Of a DNA stretch of 64,000 nucleotides, positions 24,571 to 37,618 are shown piece after piece. Source of the stretch: Saxidomus purpurata (lineage: Eukaryota; Mollusca; Bivalvia; Venerida; Veneridae); contig JAFMSR010000013.1 in NCBI GenBank assembly GCA_022818135.1, positions 27,917,331 to 27,981,330 of the forward strand, in the 5' to 3' direction. The notes below the pieces were generated by a model, which worked only from the letters and a program-made list of their open reading frames with translations, made no database searches and was not told the origin of the DNA. Positions within the stretch are counted from its first letter, which is position 1. Each line of letters starts with the position of its first letter. Position numbers and translations under genes: made by a program.

Positions 24571-27500
24571 ATAGTACTTGTCTAGGAATGTTAACAATAA
24601 CTTCCCCTACTTGGTTTAGCCGCTACCACTACGGTGTCCATCACACTATGAGAGAATGGCGATCAAGACTCCCAAATCATGGCGTTCCGTCTTGGCCTCT
24701 ACTCATTTGATAACCTTGGGCAGCGATATCTGTTATAAGATCCACTTTCTCATAACAACTATTCTTTGTACATGTAGCATGAATTTGGTTGATTATTCTG
24801 TTTTGGTACTCCTTTATTCGGTAACACAATGTGCAGCCACTTATAGAAAATATCGGATCAATAAAACGTCTGCTAATCTAATTTGCAAAATGTACATTTA
24901 CTGGTCAAAGTATCTGTAATCAGAGTCAGACTGTATGTTTCCAATCAACAAGAGAGAAAGGAAAACTTACAACCGCTGAAACACTGGCAGCGTGTCTCTC
25001 TACAGCTATACCTAAAACGAAAATACTTTCTAGTAGCTAGCAATTTCAGAAAAGCACAAACTTTTACTTTTTGTCAATGAATAAATGCTACTGTTTCTCT
25101 TGAAACGCGAAACATGTTTCACTGGTGACGAGAAATTATTGGCACTTCAACCTGAATCTATTAAATCGAAAGAAGTGTCAAATTTGTAAAAAGTAAAAAC
25201 GAAAAACACTTGTGATATATTGTATACATCTCGCGAAAAACCGTCCGTATATGTAACGTAACTGTCAAGGGAAGTCACTTGTGAACGTACTCTTAAGTAA
25301 TTAACGCGGAATATTCTCCCTTGCCAATGATACAAACGGTGACCTTGAGCTTTGTTTACAATTGTCTCTCATGTAATGTAAGCAGGTTGCAGAAATACTT
25401 TCGTTCGCGGTAAGTTTTAACGTTGGTGGTGTAGTCATACTTTGAAAACGTGGCGCCGTTCCAAAAGAAGTGCCACCAGATGCAACGTGTGGGTGGGGAA
25501 CTAAGTGTCAGATTAATATTTGTCATCGGTGCAATAAGACTAAAGACCCTGGGCTATTTTATTGGGGGTTGACTGGCGTAGAATGACTCCCAGGAAGCGG
25601 GTAGTCTAAAGTTCCTCTAGTAGCGGGTTACCACACGTCACTATCGGTCAAGACGTATCTCCAAAACCGTTTCGAAACGTTCAACTATTACTTTAATCAA
25701 CATATTTTATAACAACCGTATTTATGTATGAACTATGAAGATGGAAACTGATAAAAAATAATTTAATCTGTAGAAAGTACAAAGATTTAATAAAACTCTT
25801 ATAATTTACCTATTCCTTAACATTTAAGGCTAAACCGTTAAGTCACGTGTAGAAAACATGTACATAATTTGTTAAAATAAGCAACATATGTTTTTCCGAA
25901 TACATTCATGAAATTTATAGTTATCATATATTTATCACATACTCTTGTTTGATTGAATGTTTGCTTATTTATGAAATTACCCAAATGTGTTTCTTAATAA
26001 ATATACATGTGCAGTGATACATATCAGTATGTTTACCGTATGGCATGTACTATGTATATATACCTACCAATCCCATTTACATGTATGGAAGGTCACATTT
26101 GTCACAGCATCAACATATAAAGTAGTGCATTGTTTGCCGATAAGGCCACGTTTGTGACTGATTGATCCCATTCATTTGTCATCAAATTTCTTGCAAAATG
26201 TATTCTCATCTCAGGTTTAACTTAAATGTTAAGAAATGTACTGTGTTGAAAGCAGGCTACAGATCAAATATTTTGAAAATTGAAGTCATTAAATTTGGCG
26301 TCACACAAACCTTCCACTTTGGATAGTATTTTCACAAATGTTAAAAAGGAGAGACTTTCGTTGAACTACAGTATCACATTTATTGAACCATATGCATGTC
26401 TAAATAAAAAGAGTGAATATTTACTTAGTCTTCTAGGAAACATATCGGACATAAACACTAACTCAATACTGAATATCATGTAACACTGACACTGATAGAA
26501 AATCCAAGAGAAAACCTTAAGGAATTATCAAAAACATTGTACATTTTGTGTACTTGATTCCTTGGGATCAAATATCAATAGTCAAAGATTTTAAAGAACG
26601 TGGCCTAAAATTGATTGACATCAATGCATTCGCCAAATTGATGCTATTAAAGGAAGCTGGGTAAAAAGTATTATTAATAACATTTCAATATGGAGGGATT
26701 CTTAAGAAAGGTGATAGATAGCCTCAATGAAAACATGTTTTTATTGTACATGTACCTTTACTTTTGTAAGATATTAGAAACAAAATTGAAACACCTTTTG
26801 AAAAGAAAAAAATCTAGTTGGGCTTAAATCAGTTTCGCTAAGAAGCCAATGAATATTGTAACAATGTATCAAAAGAAATAAATTATACACATGTATGGAA
26901 CAATTCCATGTTTACGACAACCGGAAAAATTTTGTTTCTCAAAACATTGTATGAATATGGAGTTAAATACGTTAAAGAACTTTACGATTCTGAATACAAA
27001 CACTTTTACTAATTCAATAAATTTAAGTATGTTTATGACATTAAAAATCAATGTTATTCATTTAAAAGCAAGTCTTTGACAATGCTGGAAAGACATAATT
27101 GAGTTCATAGGACAAATACATGTTTGCAAGAATATCCACGATACTCATTCATATATTAAAACCTTAATGAAATTAAAATGATCTGATAAGTCTCATACAA
27201 CATAATAAACTGAAAAAACAAAGACAATATAAACATAAAGGTTCAAGAATAATGGCATGCCAGTTTTGAAAATCTAAATTGCAAAATAATTGAATCTTAT
27301 ACCGTTCGAAAGTACAATCAAAACACAACTTATGGCTATATTCAGAAACGTTCCTCGACTCAATCTTGTCTAAAGATGGGACCGTTAGGTAGATCTGATT
27401 GGCCAGTGAATAATTAAGGCAATACATAAAATCTAATTAAATTTTATACCCATTTGACTAATGGACTGCAACCCTTAATGTGTGGTGGTGGAGTTGAGAA

Positions 27501-28808
27501 AGGTTTTGGAATAGAGCCATTATAGTTTTTCAATACAACTATCTCAAGAAAATTATTCCGAACAACAATTTTTTGCATAAGTATAAAATAGTCCAATCAA
27601 GCCTATGTGACTTTTGCAGTATGCATGTTGAAATGATACAACGTTTGTTCTTGCATATCGGATCGGCATTTCCGGTGATTTTGCCCATGCCGGAAAAACC
27701 GGTCTGGCACCCCTCCTATATCAGACGACTTTCGTGAATTACTTATGACGTAACGTTATAAACATTGTGACGTCAATTTCCCAAACACAACGTTGGAAAA
27801 TAACTTTTGTTTTTCATGATTATTTAACAATTTAATAAGTTTGCATATAGAAGTCTACTTTTAAGGGCAAGAATAATATGCAAGAAAAAGTTTCCATCAT
27901 GAGACACTTGGCTCAGATGGAAATATCCGTCATCTCGGGTAACTGTTTTACAGGAACTCGGCAGAGACTCGTTCCCGCCAAAACAGTTATCGTCGGTGAC
28001 GGATATTTCGATCGGAACCTCGTGCTCATGACAGAAACTATTATTCTGGGAATGCTCCTACGTCAAAACAATAATAAACATCGGTTACAATAGAGATGTA
28101 CTTATTTCAATATTTTATTTGTGTATAAAATTTTGATTACTGTTGAGATTTTAAAATGAAATCAAATAAATAATAATAATGATGTTTTTATTAATATCAT
28201 TGGAATGCTTATAGCGTTGCTATGGTTTCAGCGCCGAGACTGTGATCACGTTGAGTTTGAATGGATAAAACGTTCTCATGTAATAATGATAGTATTCTAA
28301 AAACAACTTTGACATATGCCTATTTCGTATTTATACCGTTTCCCGACCAGAAAATGTTGTCAGAAAGCTATTCATTTTTTTCTTGCAATACCATTCGAAT
28401 ATACCCCGAAACACTACTTTGCAGTGCTATATCATGTTTGAAAAGAGTAAAATATTTCTATATAACTTTTAACTTAAAATTTTGTGTTGGTAAAAAGAAA
28501 AGGTTTTTATTCATGTACCTGCAGCGTAACTATTACTTCTTAGCCTTCAACAATACAGTTAAGTTGCTTTGTGGTCAATCACACAGACTATCGTGATTAG
28601 ATTATTAAACACGTAAAATCCACAGTGTTATTTTAACGTGATGTCATTCAAAAGTAAAATCTGTTTCCTCAGTATATGTATAGATACATGTATCTAAGGG
28701 ATTAAACATTTTCAACATATGCAAAACAATTTGCTTTTATGCATGCATGGATGTATTTGATTGCAAGTTTATTATGTAGATTTTAAAGTTAAAGTCTGCT
28801 ATCAAATG
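24571..28808. other. Intergenic region without a recognised gene
   Basis: Contains the palindrome at 27891-28035 and a segment with higher GC at about 25420-25680. The small open frames are not supported by splice sites or homology. Confidence 0.5.
27891..28035. repeat. Imperfect long palindrome
   Basis: Left GAAATATCCGTCATCTCGGG and right GTGACGGATATTTC pair, as do TAACTGTTTTA and AAAACAGTTA. The centre has CTCGTTCCCGCC, also found in the palindrome at 24441. An open frame across it is a by-product of the repeat. Confidence 0.7.
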
Positions 28809-29176
28809 TTACAATTGTACTTTTGCACTACGGTAACAGCAAATGTCACCACGAGTATTCCCATAACAATCCAATAGTATTAGTACCAACAAAAACACAA
28901 CACTGAAAGACATTGATATTTCTTTCATAGCTCCGATGTTTTCTGGAATAGCATACTCTGTTCTAGCTAAATTTCTTTCTTGTGTTGTTGTATTCTATAC
29001 ACTTGTAGTATATATTGTAGTATATATGTATTGAGTAGAACTAGAAGGAACTGTTGATGTAGGCGGTACAGTTTCGATAGTTGACGGAAGCAGATAGTCA
29101 CAATCGGGTATATCACAGTGTCTCGTGGGCGTAGTTGCGTCTTCCGTGTAGCATCATAATGGCCCACTCGTGGAAT
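28809..29176 (-). pseudogene. Kringle C second-half and tail exon of the inverted paralog
   Basis: Acceptor ttcattttag. STSGPL, then stop TGA, then CYTEDATTPTRHCDIPDC and STIETVPPTS, a second stop TAG, then in the same frame a polar stretch and FSVVFLLVLILLDCYG, a hydrophobic tail like the intact gene's, ending TAA at 28811-28809. Confidence 0.83.
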
Positions 29177-29703
29177 CTAAAATGAACGACGTTTTGTATA
29201 TTTCAACGCTACTATAGGATAATCGCTTTCTCAAAAAAATATGTTACAATAAAGTGACTGGAATGGTACGTTTTGCAGTTTTCAGTTGTAACATTAGGTA
29301 AGATATGTGTAAAATGTCAGCGCATGCATGTTAAGATATGCACAATATTAATCTTAGTTTATGTAACCACAAATATTATGTAGATCTACGTTTTTTCAAT
29401 TGGCATATGAAGACATCACAGTTTAATATGTTTGTAGTTTGCAAGATTGTAAACTTGTTGAAAAAGTATTTGACTGGTGGTCACATAATTGGTGCAGCCT
29501 TGTTTTACAAATAGACATAGCTGTTATTAATGTAGTATATGCTTATTTCAGGTGACTTATTGGTCATTTGGGCCGCATGTATTTTCTATGTAATTGTGTT
29601 ATCTTGCTTTGTAACATTATTTACACATATAATAAACAATTTACTTACTTACTAACTTACTTATAAGTCAGTGCAAATACTTATTTTATTCATAATTACA
29701 TAC

Positions 29704-29865
29704 TATCTGTGTGCCTGCAATAGTTATAGGCATCCGCCATCTTGTCATCCGTAAATATCGAGTCATTCTGTGCAAGCAGAGTTTCAGTCCATGACTTACA
29801 TTTTCTTCTACCTAACGTTCTTGACCATGTACCAGTGTAGGTATTTGCACCGCCATTCTTACAAC
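29704..29865 (-). pseudogene. Kringle C first-half exon of the inverted paralog
   Basis: 162 nt, open. Acceptor cttgtaag, donor a/gtatgt. Encodes NTYTGTWSRTLGRRKC, SWTETL and DAYNYCRHTD, close to the intact gene. Confidence 0.86.
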
Positions 29866-30717
29866 CTTACAAGTCAATTAAGCAAGAACTTTCTATATAA
29901 TAACATGACGGTATATGAAACGAAAACAATTAGTTCTTTTTATTTATCAAAATGTATGGACCTGTTATTACATAGCGAATTATTTCTTTCAAAGTGAAAA
30001 AGTTTTGAAAATTTTTGCCTGGCTGACCATTATTTTAAAAGGACTTTACGATATAAATATGTGAAGATAACCTAAAAATCATCCATTTGTACTTATTTCA
30101 AGAAATCATTATCAAGAGATATACGCTTCTTCTTGTTACGATATAAAGAAAACGATATGAAGAAAACAACCTTTAGCAGGTTTCTTGTCTCAACCACATG
30201 ATTGTGAAAGTCAAAACTTAATCAATTCAAATTTTTTCATTTTCATTTCGAACAATTCGGCCTTGGTGTATCAAAATTTGAGATGAAATACGTCCATTGG
30301 GTAAGGCCGAGTTTGATTCAGGTCCGGAACGAACGGGTGCGTATTGTTTCAGCAATCTTAATTCTAATTAGCCCAGTAACGTTTAAAGGTGGATAATCAG
30401 AATTTGTCCATGTAACTGATTAATTTGAAACTTTAACATCTGATCATTTACACTCATTAATGTTCACTTAGCGCTTAATTCAAGTAAGATTTTCACTGGA
30501 GGTATTTTTAAAATGTGATTTCCCTATCCACGTTGTCCAACTAAGATAGAGTTATTTTATCATAAGTAAAAATTTGATACACATACTTTGCCTGAGGAAA
30601 GATATAAATATAAGACCTATTGTATTATATTTGTGAAATATTTGCATTAAAAATTATATATATAGATGGATATCATTAGAAATGCACGTTTGAAAAATTA
30701 TCATTACCTCCCTTTAC

Positions 30718-30743
30718 CTATCTTGGGTGTGCACCCAAGATAG
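30718..30743. repeat. Perfect 11-bp stem hairpin
   Basis: CTATCTTGGGT GTGC ACCCAAGATAG, within the intron region of the kringle pseudogene. No known function. Confidence 0.6.
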
Positions 30744-31089
30744 ATTGGAAATAAATAAATTCCGAAGCTACACATAGTTTTAAAAGTTGCATTTTGGTTC
30801 AGAATGTTAAAATATTTGTATGTCTATACAATTCAAATGTAAAGGTTGGAATTATATTGAAATAAAAAAGAAAAACTCAACGTTTTAAATGCTTTCATAT
30901 TAAAGGGGAGTAATAACTAAATTTTATAACAGTTAATCAAATGTAAATTTCTGATAGGGATCTAGCTCTATGTAATGGGTCTTTTTGCTCATTAACTAAA
31001 TCTCTAAAACAGAATATACAAAGTAAAAATTGTCATAAAATGTTGCTTAGAAGTGATTGACCACCTTTAAGTAAAAATACCTATCATAC

Positions 31090-31260
31090 CTTTCGTCTGA
31101 CAGCACTCGCAACCTTCACAGCCTGGAAAATTCCCAATAGTCTCTTCATTTTGTCCCAAGTAAATGTATCCTTTGACATTTTTGTATATTTCTCTATCAC
31201 TAATTGATTGATATATTTCCCGATCCCTTTTAGTAACTTCATAACAATCGTGGTTATAGT
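31090..31260 (-). pseudogene. Linker 2 exon of the inverted paralog
   Basis: 171 nt as in the intact gene, acceptor ttgtttaag, donor g/gtatga. Encodes YNHDCYEVTKRDREIYQS and FPGCEGCECCQTKG. The Cys in DRDIC of the intact gene is Tyr here. A longer open frame on this strand is in the wrong phase. Confidence 0.8.
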
Positions 31261-31998
31261 CTTAAACAAAAGGTATTTTACATGGCCATTAGAAAATTGT
31301 GTTATAATATTCATTTTACGATATAAAATCAGAAATGATGCTGCAGTAATAATTAATTTGCAAACATAAGACAATATGAGTTTGATAGGGGCGTTAGCCT
31401 AGGAGAGCCATCCGTGTTATTCAATGTTTAAGAAATGGAGCATATGTTTAGATAATGTGAGTTACTATACTAATGAAAAATGCATATAACATGTTCTACA
31501 CTGTGTACGTTTATCGAGAGACGACGAAATTTCTACCATTTCATTTGTAGGTGATTGTGTCGAAATCTGCCACGGTTATAATTCAATCAGATACAATAAG
31601 TTTCCGGTTGGCATTGTTTTTTCATATATATGTGGTAATTTCTTATTTTATGATGTTTCATGTTACTTGTATAGTGACAGATGAATTCTCATATTTGACA
31701 AAGTTTATCTCTTGATTATCTGCATTATACATGTTTGATACCTACTTCCACGGTCGAGTGTATAAGGTGTCAATTTTGCAATCACTAAATGTCTCACAGA
31801 TATATAGGCATGTGTTCTAGTCACGTTATGTGATTGAGCTGACATTTTCTAAATTTGAAAGAGAGCTATTGCTGATTCTACGATAATACTGGTTGCTTGT
31901 ACATAAGTACATTTGTAACATACTATGAGGCGGGCGTTTAAATTAAATAAAAATTCCTGGTTTTACCATGGTAAATACAATGGATGTAAAACACCTAC

Positions 31999-32098
31999 GA
32001 TGTCTTGTAACAACATTCGTCACAACTTGGAATACCACATGGTTTAGGAATTGATCGTCCCCCAAGTCCTCTCTGTCTAGTGAAACACCAAGGATTTC
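31999..32098 (-). pseudogene. Kringle B second-half exon of the inverted paralog
   Basis: Acceptor gtttttaag, donor c/gtaggt. Encodes GNPWCFTRQRGLGGRSIPKP then CGIPSCDE; the frame is then shifted by one base relative to the intact gene. A weak in-frame donor (gttgtt at 32012-32007) could restore phase and would need transcript evidence. Confidence 0.82.
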
Positions 32099-33025
32099 CT
32101 TAAAAACAATTCACAACTGTTAGTTTGATACGATTAAAAGACTTCACCGTAATTTAAGTAGAACGATTATTAATTATTTCCATTAGGAATGTCACCCGGC
32201 TCTGTATGTGTGTTTTAATTTTGTGTGTTCATTATAAATGCATTTTGAACGCTTTTATGTACAAAGATTAATAGTCTATTAAATGATTATTGCTATTGGC
32301 GATGGAATTTACACTCACTACAATTCGGAGTTCAGAAATAACATTTTTACAACTGTTTCAATGTTTGTTCAGTAAAAACTCATATAATGCATAACAACGC
32401 ACGGGTATTTAAAGTTACTGATTCAGTAATAACTACATGCATATGGATTACACCTGATTCCAATTTAGAATTCAATTTTGGATGACATGCACTATTTTAT
32501 AACTGATTTTACAACAATTCAAAGAATTTGCTGAATTGAAAACGTTACACCAATTTACGATGCTAAAGTTGATTTGATTTTACTTTCTGTTACAACATAT
32601 CTTCATTGATAGATTTGTGCCTATGTCTTACGTAGTATCATATGGTTGTGTATCCGATACAAGAACACATATAGGGATATACATGTATGTATATGAATTT
32701 CCTGTATCTAAGTTACTAAACTGAGAAATATGAAGACGATACAAAAGCTCATAAAACTAATATAGTATTACATAATTTGTATTTCATATTTTTAATATTA
32801 ATACGTGAATTAAAATGACATGTATCGGGCAGTTTAAATGTAGCTCTGTGATGTTTTTGGCATTAACCAGTGTACATGTATCTGAAATTTCTAGAAGTGG
32901 TGGCACTTCTTGATTTTCGTAATTAAATCGAAATCGTCTAACGCATTCATATATTATCAACGTTTGGAAGAAAGGACAAGTGATATGTAATTCAGGGGTA
33001 AAACATTTTCTGTACTTGAAACAAC

Positions 33026-33202
33026 CTGAGTCATCCGGATCTCTACAGTTATTCATTACATCATCTAAATTTAACTCGGGAAAGTGAAAAGAAGATTGAA
33101 TTTGGGTTTCTAAACTAAAGTCATTCCAATGTATGCACACTGTTCCGTCCTCAGTATGTCTCCATGTCCCATTATATTCCTGTGATTGTCCAAGCCAACA
33201 AC
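33026..33202 (-). pseudogene. Kringle B first-half exon of the inverted paralog
   Basis: 177 nt, open. Acceptor gcatatttag, donor tcag/gttgtt (weak). Encodes GCWLGQSQEYNGTWRHTEDG, TVCIHWND and NNCRDPDDSG. A longer open frame runs on into the intron and is not homologous there. Confidence 0.87.
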
Positions 33203-35173
33203 CTAAATATGCAGTAGAGAGAAGCAATATATGTGATTTAGCAAAACTTACAAACTTATTTATTTACATGAAACGTAATACAATGTGTTTGACAAATTCA
33301 CTTTAAGGAGGATGGGATGTCCACTTATCAACAAGAAGTTTGATTGTCCCTGTGTTTATAGAGACTTACATATTGCTAGTTAGTTTCTCGTAAAATAATC
33401 TTTGGTCGGTGATATAACTTTTATTCCAACACTACCTGAAACTTTTCCTATAAGCACATAGAAGAACAAATCGATGAATTTATATTCATTAATAGACTTC
33501 CATTAAGTACACCACGTTTCCCACGTACTATACAAGAGCGATAAGTGATGCAGTTGTATTCTGTGTTCAAGCTTAATCTTGAAACTTTATTACAAGGCAG
33601 CTGTCAGAATATAAAAAGATAGTAATAACAAGTTCATATTGCAATGCTTTGTTACAGATCTATGCCATTATAAAGTATCTCATTGTTCGGAAGCTTAGAA
33701 TATATTTTATTTTTTCTCAGTCTTATTCTTATATTCACATCAATCCCCATTTTGTTATTTCTGTGATCTAAGATAATAGTCTTGCTCATGCTTAAGGCAA
33801 AATATTTCAAACAACCTATTTGCTTAAGAAACATTTACTCCCTTACCTTGAATTAAATCAATGTAAGGACTTTATTATTTAGATTCTAACACAACTATGT
33901 CTTTGTTAATGCACCGAACTATTTTCAACGCGTAGCAACATTTCAGTTTTACTTATAATGACTGTTAACACAAAAAATGTTAAGGTACGGGATTTTAGAG
34001 AATATCAATAATTTTATAAAGTAAAAAAGAAAAGTAGATTTTTTTCAGTTAAAACAAAAGGCAGACAGTGAATACAAAACAGTACGCCTATGTTCAAAGT
34101 TTACAGAAAGGCAAACGATACATAATATATATAATTAACTAAATTCACGTAAAATAATTGATAGTTTTTTTTTTGGATAAAAGACAACAACAATATCGAA
34201 CATGCCTATTTATGCGCCCTAAAGCAACATTTTTGAAAATTGGGTGTCCACACAAACATGATAAATGAAAATGAATGTTAAACTGTCCTAAGTACGAGTT
34301 TATTGTTTCGCTACTGCTAACAATAACTTTTGCAAGATTAAGCCTTGGAGGTGAGCCACGACTCACTCTATCAAATAATCTTTTACTCAAAGATATTAAA
34401 AATTGCAGCCAGTTTGAGGGCGTGTCTCTTTGAATGCAGACAATGAACAATTTGCCCCACGCTGTATGTATTCCAATGATTTGTTTCTACCTGATTAATT
34501 TAAGATGGCTACCTAGCAAAGCTATAATTGTATTTGACAAACCTTTGAAACGTTTTTATCATTTTTGAACTATTTGCTTTTTTGGAAATGTCAGGTACAT
34601 GTAACAACGTATAAAGTGCAATACTTAGTAAAGGCTTTGGATATGAGGTTAACCCTAGTTGAAAGCCTGATTAAAACCTAAAGGCAGGTATATAAATCAT
34701 CACATTTAGTGACCTACATTTTTCTGTAGTCATTAGCTATACACTTGGTTTTGTTTTGTTCGTTTTGAGATTCAAAACTGAGTCTATTAAGTTTAAATAC
34801 GTTCTAAACATAAACAGAAAGCAACGATCTTTAAAGGTTTTGGCGAATAGATTTCAGCTAGAATAGGACGCAACCTTTAATGATACGTTTATGTGTTCAC
34901 CTGTGTAGTAGCCTTTGTATAATGTTAACTCACATGAGGATTAACTAGCAGTTTCATTCTTCATCATTCCCACTCGGCATAGAATAAAAAGTTTGGAAAA
35001 CTTAACACATATTGAGAGCATGACTTATAAGTGGTGAAGACTCCGGGAACATGGAAAGCCACGTAGTCTGTTCAATATAAATATACTTAAATCTACGAAG
35101 CCTGTGTGTAGCTACATGTATATCATTTGGAATGCCATCAAAAATATTTCAGATTGACAATTAATATAAGAAC

Positions 35174-35316
35174 CTTTTGGAATGCAACAGAAAAGTTTCG
35201 AACACGTCTTTAACCTCTCTTTTGAATTTAATTATTTTCAATGTATCCTTGCAGTAATGACATTTTCCGCTTTTCGGCAAATCTCGACATCTCATTGGCT
35301 CGCCGTCAACTATCAA
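35174..35316 (-). pseudogene. Linker 1 exon of the inverted paralog
   Basis: Acceptor caccttacag; putative donor aaag/gttctt matches the intact gene's donor position. Encodes GEPMRCRDLPKSGKC then HYCKDTLKII. Net length is 14 nt shorter than the intact exon, so it ends in phase 2 and cannot join kringle B in frame. The CLKPFCC end of the intact gene is replaced by FETFLLHSK. Confidence 0.72.
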
Positions 35317-36914
35317 CTGTAAGGTGAAACAAATTATTAACAAAGCGCTTATTGTGCTTAAAGCCTTGAGGCTATATATGTATTGTTGGAAATTAACTCC
35401 GCATCATCCTTTAAATAAAAATACAGAGTGAAATAAATTTTAATGTCGATACTTCGTGACTTCCCTGTCGGGATAAATTTGATTGTTTTTAAAGAAATTC
35501 ATTTTAAGTGAATATAGATGTTATCGTTCGTAAATAAGGTCCTTAGTGAAACATCATAAATTTGAAAATCAAACTATATATACGCTTATATCAATCTCCG
35601 TACGTTCTGTAGATTTCCGTACCTTTCCGGAATATGTATATTATCATCTTCTGTAATTAGTATTTGTTTACATCAACAGCGCAGTAATTTCTAAACAAGC
35701 GTCTGTGAAAAAGCTGTCTAATGGAGTCCGAAAGTTATGAACTTTTCAGCAATCGTTTGAAGCTATCCATACTGTTTATTTTGTGTAATATTGTATTATC
35801 ATATGTTACATTTAAATGGGCAACTGGACTATATAAACCACTAGATGGCGCTGGAACACGTTTCAGATCAGAGACCCTTATTCTTAAATTTTGACAAAGT
35901 TACAGAACTGTTTCCTTTGAAATTGGTTACAAAGGTAAGCTGTGCCATCTCAAAACAGTTCATCCAAAAATCTTAATTTCATATCACTTCTAAAAGTGAC
36001 TTTGAGAAAAAAATCCAACTGTCAAGCAGACAATCTCAGATTTGAATTTCCCGGGAAGTGTGGCTAATTGCTGATAAAGTCTGAGTTTATAAACAAAGCC
36101 ACGTGGTGATGTTTATACACTTGAGAGCAGTGGCATGCATTGCAGAACAAAAACAGTTTACTAACCTTGATGAAAGTTTATTTCCATAAAATGAGAATAT
36201 CCTTCATTAAAATGAATTATTAAGTTATTCAAGACCTATATAAGTAAAAGTCACTAGATAACAATCATAAATATATGTTTTTGTGTTGAAATCTATTCAA
36301 GTTACCAATTGTTTTTCGAGTATTAAGTATTGAACTTTCTAATTTTGGTATAAATGTCTAACTTGCAAAAGTACACAGCAGGACATAACTTCCCTTGCAG
36401 TTCAAATGTTTTGTTCTTCCCCCATTCGTCCGTACTTTACTTCAAAAGCCCCTTCTGTCTATAGTACAGTTCAGTATTTTCTATAAACATTTTTTGTTGT
36501 ATGATACTATTTCCAGGTTCAGGTAGTCTTCTATTTCTTAGTCAAGCCCATGAGTATGCAGATACAATAAGGCAAACAATAAAAAGTGTTGGTATAAAAA
36601 AATAAAATGTTTATGTGAGTTACACGAAGAATCCTTACTAAACCACTGCAAGGATCGCACCTGCAGGGTCAGTTAGTATTATCCTGGCTCATTATATATT
36701 ATTATCCAAGAAGAAACCCCCCTTTCCATTATTATCCAAGAATGCAATCCCTTATTTTAGATGTGAAGAATTAAAACTAACACAAATAGCTTTTCATTCA
36801 TATAAACAATACATGTCTTTTTCTGCAATGCTTTAAATATAAACTTCATTCTCCATCAACTACATGCATATACATTGTATTGTGTTTTGAACTGTGTGAT
36901 AATTTCCCTCCTTT

Positions 36915-36970
36915 TTCTGACACACGTTTTGCGATCGAGAGGTCTTGGGTTCAATCCCTGTTGGAGCCAA
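36915..36970 (+). mobile_element. tRNA-like SINE fragment
   Basis: GAGAGGTCTTGGGTTCAATC then CCTGTTGGAGCC looks like the T arm and B box of a tRNA-derived head. It lies in an intron of the kringle pseudogene. Too short to be a tRNA gene. Confidence 0.45.
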
Positions 36971-37429
36971 AACTTGCTTTTGTTATTTTTCTTTTTGAGT
37001 AATCTAATTGAATTACATAAACAAATATGCCATTTTACAAAATTTGTAAACTGTATCTTAATATTATAGTATCTTATAATTCGGTACCACCATACCCCTT
37101 TGTTGTCAATATCATGTTTTAATGACCGTCATTTTTCCTAAACAGCTTAGTTTATGTTTACTCCATTTATAAACAAATACATTTAGTTCAACAAATTTGT
37201 TACAGTAGTAATTCGTCCCTTTTTTAACATTAGTAAAGGTAATACCTAAAGCAGAATGGTCGTGTGACGTCTAAGTAAACGACTTCATTTTACAAAATAT
37301 CCTATCTGTATACCTTAGGAAGCCTGCTCCGGACACAGTATATTGTCTTTTTTCTGTTAATATCAATACTTTAATATCTTATTCAAATAAAAAAAAACTA
37401 ACATGGATTGATTTTTTTTGTCGTCTTAC

Positions 37430-37618
37430 TTGTTTCAAATGGGTCACGACAGTAGTTGTTTGCGCTGATCATGGAACCATCATCTGAAAAAACAGATTCT
37501 AAATCCGGAAATTCCTCGATCAGACTGTCCCAGCGCAAACATTTGTTACCATGAATAGTTCTGTCTTCTGTGCCATTGTACTGAGTATAATAATTGGACA
37601 AGGATGTTTGTATACACT
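37430..37618 (-). pseudogene. Kringle A first-half exon of the inverted paralog
   Basis: Acceptor attttttcag, donor a/gtaaga, 189 nt, phase 1 to 1, open. Encodes YYTQYNGTEDRTIHGNKC, LRWDSL and ANNYCRDPFE. This exon itself is undamaged. Confidence 0.85.

Larger units (their letters stand above)
28809..37618 (-). pseudogene. Decayed three-kringle paralog, inverted relative to 46897-56286
   Basis: Exon remnants on the - strand: 37618-37430 (kringle A1), 35316-35174 (linker 1), 33202-33026 (B1), 32098-31999 (B2), 31260-31090 (linker 2), 29865-29704 (C1), 29176-28809 (C2 and tail). Order, splice positions and sequence match the + strand gene. Lesions seen: in-frame TGA at 29156-29154 just before the kringle C Cys, where the intact gene has TAT; in-frame TAG at 28997-28995 in the Ser/Thr stretch; B2 is 100 nt against 99 and linker 1 has one extra base modulo three, so frame is lost across both junctions; linker cysteines are lost; the second half of kringle A was not found. 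A possible start exon is only a weak guess near 38174. Assembly error could explain one or two lesions but hardly all. Confidence 0.82.

Noticed and set aside
27878..28093. 71-codon frame
   Set aside because: Spans an imperfect palindrome; the coding look comes from its higher GC.
29770..29997. 75-codon + strand frame
   Set aside because: Antisense of the kringle C exon of the inverted paralog, which has clear homology.
31084..31374. 96-codon - strand frame
   Set aside because: Overlaps the linker 2 exon remnant but in the wrong phase; the homologous frame starts at the acceptor at 31260.
32784..33025. Downstream half of the 147-codon - strand frame
   Set aside because: The intact gene splices at the matching point and has no similar sequence beyond it, so the extension is probably chance read-through, although it is open for about 80 codons.
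34145..34450. 101-codon - strand frame in a pseudogene intron
   Set aside because: No recognisable domain, no matching module in the intact gene, AT-biased composition.
36361..36420. A possible kringle A second half for the inverted paralog (- strand LCPAVYFCK)
   Set aside because: It loosely resembles the TLCSAPYC end, but no WC motif, acceptor or open frame precedes it.
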